Source: Amblyornis subalaris (lineage: Eukaryota > Chordata > Aves > Passeriformes > Ptilonorhynchidae). From it: a DNA stretch of 64,000 bases. Shown one piece after another: positions 59,390 to 64,000 of this stretch. The translations under genes and the position numbers were made by a program. Location of the stretch: positions 62,001 to 126,000 of the forward strand of contig JACAXG010000122.1 of NCBI GenBank assembly GCA_018881555.1. Direction: 5' to 3'. Within the stretch, counting starts at the first letter, position 1. Every line of letters begins with the position of its first letter. Under the pieces are notes generated by a model that saw only the letters and a list, made by a program, of their open reading frames with translations, ran no database searches and had not been told where the DNA came from.

Positions 59390-60779
59390 TTCTTTTATTT
59401 TTCACTTGTCAATTTTTCAAATACTCAGCAACAAGCACAGTACTTCTGCCTCTCTTCTTTTCCAGGGAGGTGACGTAGAAAGCTTAAGGACAAAGACAAA
59501 GACCCAGGAATATTCTCTCCAGTTGTATTAACTTTTCTCCTCAATGAACTTAGATATAAAGGTAAAAAGAGTACTTTCAATTTAGGGAGTGGTACAAATT
59601 TCTCTCAATACCTACCTATTGGTGAGACCAGTGTGTGCATCTTGTTTCCTTTTCTGTTATCTTGAACGTGCCAGTGTTTCTAGTGTGTTGCCATTCCGGT
59701 GTTCACTTTGATGAACATCTGTATTTACAATGGACATGACTGGATATTGCTGAAAAAACATGCGTGGATATTCATATAAAGAAAGTGTTAGTTAGCACAG
59801 TATTGGAAACCTCTCTTGGAATGAAAGAGAATTACTATTTAGAAAGCATCAGCACAATGTCCAGGCTAACAGTGAGAAGAACTGCTACACACAGTTAAAA
59901 ATTCAGGGGAATAATTCCTGTTAACAGTGCAGTTATCTAAAAAGTACCTATACCATGACTCAAAGCTATGGTCCTATTCTTGCAAGAAAATGAATTACAC
60001 AGTGATGAAAATGAGAAAAAAAATTAGTTGTAGGAGTGATGAGAAACAGAAGGATGCATAAGAAAGCCATCTGGAACATATGCCCTAATCAAGATTTTGA
60101 TGGAAACTTCATCAAAACAGCAATGTGTGCAACAACTCTGCTGAGGACGTGAATTGTTTTCTATCCAGAAATTAAATGCACAAAGAGTACTGAACATCAT
60201 GTTACCCTACATTGGACACAAGTGTCAGAATGACGTTGCTAAGACCATTTCAAATAACATCAAACCATAAAACAAGATGACAAAATTGTCGGGTGCTTGA
60301 AAAAGAATATAATCATCAAAGTTTTGATGTTGTCATTCAAATAGGGGTCTACAGAGCAGAATAAGAAATAAGAATACTAATCTGACCATTGGTTTGCCAG
60401 ATTCTGACTTACAGAAATTTCTCATATACATATTACTTGTTCAGCTACGTACAAGGTAGAGGAATTTATAGAAAACACAGAGTCAAATTAGAAATGAGAC
60501 AGTATTTGCAGTCTATAATGAATACTGAAAGTTGATGCACGTTTAAACGAATTGCAGTCAAATTTCCTGTATCTAAAGAACAAATATGGTGAACATAAGA
60601 ATAATTTGTTTAAAAGGAGTTCTCTTATAGGGTAAATAAATAATATGGTCATTTTGCCTCAGTTATCATAGCAAAAGGACTTTAAAAGAATGTCAGATTG
60701 ATTTTCTTAACTTTATTAACCATACACTTTATTAAAACTACTCAACTTTTTTGTTTGAATAACAAAAGTTACTTTAAGT
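59390..60779. other. Unique AT-rich DNA
   Basis: No gene, transposon or notable repeat seen. Confidence 0.5.
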
Positions 60780-61230
60780 AACAGTGGCTGAGTTCACCAC
60801 ACCTGGATTATATTTGTGCATTTCCCCTTTGTAAGAAGGGCACAATGTGCCTGCCAAGGGATTGCCTTATTATCTTTGCTCTTTATATTAAATTAAATAT
60901 TTTTAACAGGGTTATTCAAGAACTAGCTCATGAATTAACCACCTTCAACTCTACAATGACTAGTCGTTCTAACTGACATGTAAAGCCCCCATCCCCTCAA
61001 TCCTGACATCAAAGAGAAAAATACCCAACAAACACACAAACCCCCAAATTATTTTGATGTTTAAGAAAACATCTAAAAGCACTTAATGTAATTGTCCTCA
61101 TTAGGGGCTTTGTTTGTTTATTTGTTTAATCACAGGCAAATGACCGCTTTTCCTCATCAGTTATCAGAGTGAATTCATGTCTTTATAAAACATGCTGTTA
61201 ATTGGGGATTACCCAATAATACAGTGGAAG
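60780..61230. other. Possible conserved non-coding element
   Basis: Repeat-free block with phrases such as CACAATGTGCCTGCCAAGGG (60841-60860) and TTAATTGGGGATTACCCAAT (61198-61217), the latter containing a homeodomain-like GGATTA and an imperfect palindrome. Called from texture only. Confidence 0.18.
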
Positions 61231-64000
61231 GTATATCAGTGCATTCAGCTATGTATATATGGCACCCTAGTCATGGAATTTTGAAAATTTCATTTGTTAA
61301 AAAACTTGGAATTTTTTCTACTGTAAAAACATTTATACATTTGTACTCTTGACCTCTCATAAAAATCTGACACTCAGAGATATTTTTGATGAAATAACCT
61401 TCCTAGTCATACCACTACATTCTGAATTCACTAGTTTTCTTCTCATTTCTGAGTAATGATTTACTCAACAACATCTTTAAAGAGAAAGAAATTAGCTGAT
61501 GGTTGTTTCACATGTTCTAATTTCATATAGGTATTTAACATGCATATTAATTGTGCCAAATATAAGTCAAAGACAAGATCAGAGATGCATGAATAAAAAT
61601 CACTTATTATAAGCTTAAACTCAGCAGTTAGAATCCTGAATTTCAGATCTGAAAGAAAAGACAGTATGTTTTCATCTTGTCTGAAGTGCAATAATACTTA
61701 ATTTTTTTGATGGAAGATTGTGTTCTTAACACTCATTTTTTTCTTGATCACCTGTGTGTGCTTACCATTAAGCTTTGGTCAAAGGTGCAATCTTTTTTGG
61801 TGCTGATTTGTGCTGGACTTTTCAGTCATTTGATCTCTGTCTTGCACTGATAATCCACTAATAAATTTTAGAGTAAGTTGAAGTGAATGTTTATAGATGT
61901 GAAAGAAGTACACATACTACTAAAAATAAAATATTCTTCACCATTTTCATTTCTGTTTAATTATTCTAGTGACTACTAATTAATTAAGGACTGTGTAACC
62001 AAATATATTTTTCAGAAGAAAATAATACTTTACATTGATTTTTTTAAGTGCCTGACTTTCTCTTGCAGTCCTCAACTACACTTTTGCTGTGAACACCTTT
62101 TCATCCTGATTGAAAAAAGTGAGTGTTGTATTTGACAGTGATGAGAAACACAGTTGCTAAAATATTAAAATATTCTCAGGCAGTAGAACTGCATCACCAG
62201 AAGAGATGACATAAATAGTTTTTATTAAAATGAGTACATAAAAGTACATAACCTTTTCACATAAAAGGTTTTATTTCCTAGCCTTGTCGTATCTGATTGC
62301 TTGAGAGGCATGGACAAATGGAGATATGACAAAAGAGAACAAAGATGTCTAGATACTGTGATAACAAGGCTTATGGCAAGAGACTGAAATAGTCTCCATT
62401 GTCTAATGTCATACCAGTGAGGACTAAGTGTGATCAGATGCTCAACTCAGAAGGTGAGTTGCCCCAAAGCCAAGAAGAATCATCTGTCCCCTGTGATTAC
62501 AGAGTGTGCAATGAAAGGCAACAGGCTTAAATTGTACCAGGTGAGGTTAGAGTGGATATAAAAAAAAACTTTATACTGATAGGGTGAGTTAAGTACAGGA
62601 GATTTCTCAACATGCCACACACAACTGTGCAATCTCATCCCTGGAAATGTTACCTGCAGTCTAGCGGCTCTCCAAAACCTTGCCACTGTTATTTCCTGAT
62701 GAAAGGTGAATGAAATATGTGATATCCTTTGTTTTGGTCTGGAGACCACACAAGAGCTTGTATGTTGTGAAGTTAGGGAGAGCAAATTGCCACAGAGTTG
62801 TGGAATGCTGTCATTTGCTGTTTTATCTTGTCCCTATTAAGAAGAGATACTGAATTATATGTTAATGTAATGCTGACCCTAAAGTTTTCATTACTACTGC
62901 ACCTCTAAGAAACTGGGATTTAACATAAGACAGCCTATTTTCGCTAAAAATAATAGATATTTTGTCAGTTTTGTTCATATTCAGTGGTATTCTGTAACAT
63001 CGTTTTACATTTTCTCTAGAAAACTGGAGACAATTTCAGATCATCTTTCACATCCCTGGCTTAACAACTGTGTTATCTGGCAGCTGATGTAGTGGCATTA
63101 GAGTTCAGTATTAACTTCATTCATATTTTATACATTATCTGCCATTGTAAATCAGAAGTGAGATCTCATTATCAAAAATCTTACTCATTTTCTTCACAAT
63201 TTTTATTTATGGTTAGTTAATATCTTAAGGAAATACAATGATGAAAATATTTAGGACCTTTGTAATTATAGTATCTTTAATAGGGGAAATTATAGCATCT
63301 GTAATAGTAAAACAGTAACAGTGAACAAATTAACATTTGAGAACAGGAAATATTCATCAGAATGAATCTACAATTGTAAGATTATATATTAAAATATTAA
63401 ATAAATACTTTAAAAACCACCTAGTATGCAGGAAACATTCACAGCCTTCTCTCCCTCTCTCTTTTAATAAAATCTGAGGGTATTAGTCACCTTTTGGCAG
63501 GTTAATACTTCTACCTGTTCCAATACCTGATCAAAAGTTGAGTAAAGGAAATATGTGTTATTCTCTGATTTAGAGTGACAGATGATGGACCAGAAGTGAC
63601 CACTAACAGACTTACCAGTTATAATCAAAGTGATTATCTCATTCGGTGAAACATGAGTCCTCTGTGTCACCAAGAACACCACTGTGCTGCTGCTCCATGT
63701 CAGGCTGAAAGTGCTGTTAGGGGAGATCCAATCACATTAAGCAAATGGATAAAGTCATGATTCTAGAATAACTGCATGCTTATAAATAGCACGGATCTGT
63801 AGTTTTCATACATGGATGGATCTGTGTGACACTATTGTATGTCCATGATAGTGTTCTGTCTTGCTTTTTTGACTTCTCACTTGCATTCTAATTTTCCAGT
63901 CTTGAATGCTGGGGACCCTCCACATGTTTAATGAAATCTGCTAAAACGTTCCACATCTCCTCAAGTAAGTAGCCCTGCTGCAGACTCAGTTTTTTCTCTC
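61231..64000. other. Unique AT-rich DNA to window end, with one CR1 relic
   Basis: Apart from a degraded CR1-like stretch at 62510-62660, no gene or transposon is recognised. The 101-codon minus frame at 62480-62785 runs antisense through that relic and is not called. Confidence 0.5.
62510..62660 (+). mobile_element. Probable old CR1 LINE fragment
   Basis: AATGAAAGGCAACAGGCTTAAATTGTACCAGG, AAAACTTTATACTGATAGGGTGA and CTGTGCAATCTCATCCCTGGAAATG follow the order of the CR1 3' region (cached phrases: 'GGCACAAACTGGAACACAGG', 'AACTTCTTTACTGTGAGGGTG', 'CCATCCCTGGAAG') with heavy mutation. No tail is seen. Confidence 0.5.

Overview
The window looks like a piece of bird genome, probably Neoaves and possibly a passerine. 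The evidence is several CR1 LINE copies carrying the CR1 3' tail (ATTCTATG-type repeats) and several retroviral long terminal repeats (LTRs) of types I associate with bird genomes. The species call is pattern recognition from memory, not a database result. The rest is AT-rich, largely non-coding DNA, typical of a gene desert or a very large intron. No cellular gene can be called with confidence.

Layout. 100-1563: 5'-truncated CR1 (+) with a decayed reverse transcriptase. 1564-4184: unique DNA with a possible small membrane-peptide exon (-). 4190-5496: solo LTR (+) with a perfect 5-bp target duplication. 5502-10673: unique DNA. 10674-11290: CR1 (-). 11610-11921: short LTR (-) with a 6-bp duplication. 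12530-12687: ~79-bp tandem duplication. 15737-17398: older LTR (-) split by a younger nested LTR (+) at 16284-16876. 21930-23470: very old CR1 (-). 24724-25366: another solo LTR (+). 31522-31690: short CR1 (-). 32240-34880: long CR1 (+) keeping ORF1 and ORF2 remnants but missing its 3' half. 42843-43925: CR1 (-) with a TA-rich microsatellite in place of its middle. 49335-49481, 50564-50800, 51230-51442 and 62510-62660: four CR1 tails. The remainder is unique AT-rich DNA with microsatellites, and two stretches that read like conserved non-coding elements.

Possible genic signals are weak. The best is a candidate terminal coding exon on the minus strand at 39458-39526. It follows a CTGCAG acceptor, stays open for 22 codons to a TGA, ends in an acidic tail, and has an ATTAAA 162 bases past the stop. 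Two 69-base stretches with good splice sites (28620-28688 and 59312-59380, +) are further exon candidates. These need homology or transcript data.

I see no operon, CRISPR array, tRNA, rRNA or novel multi-gene system. The biology here is layered transposon insertion and decay, including nesting, solo-LTR formation, internal deletion and microsatellite growth.
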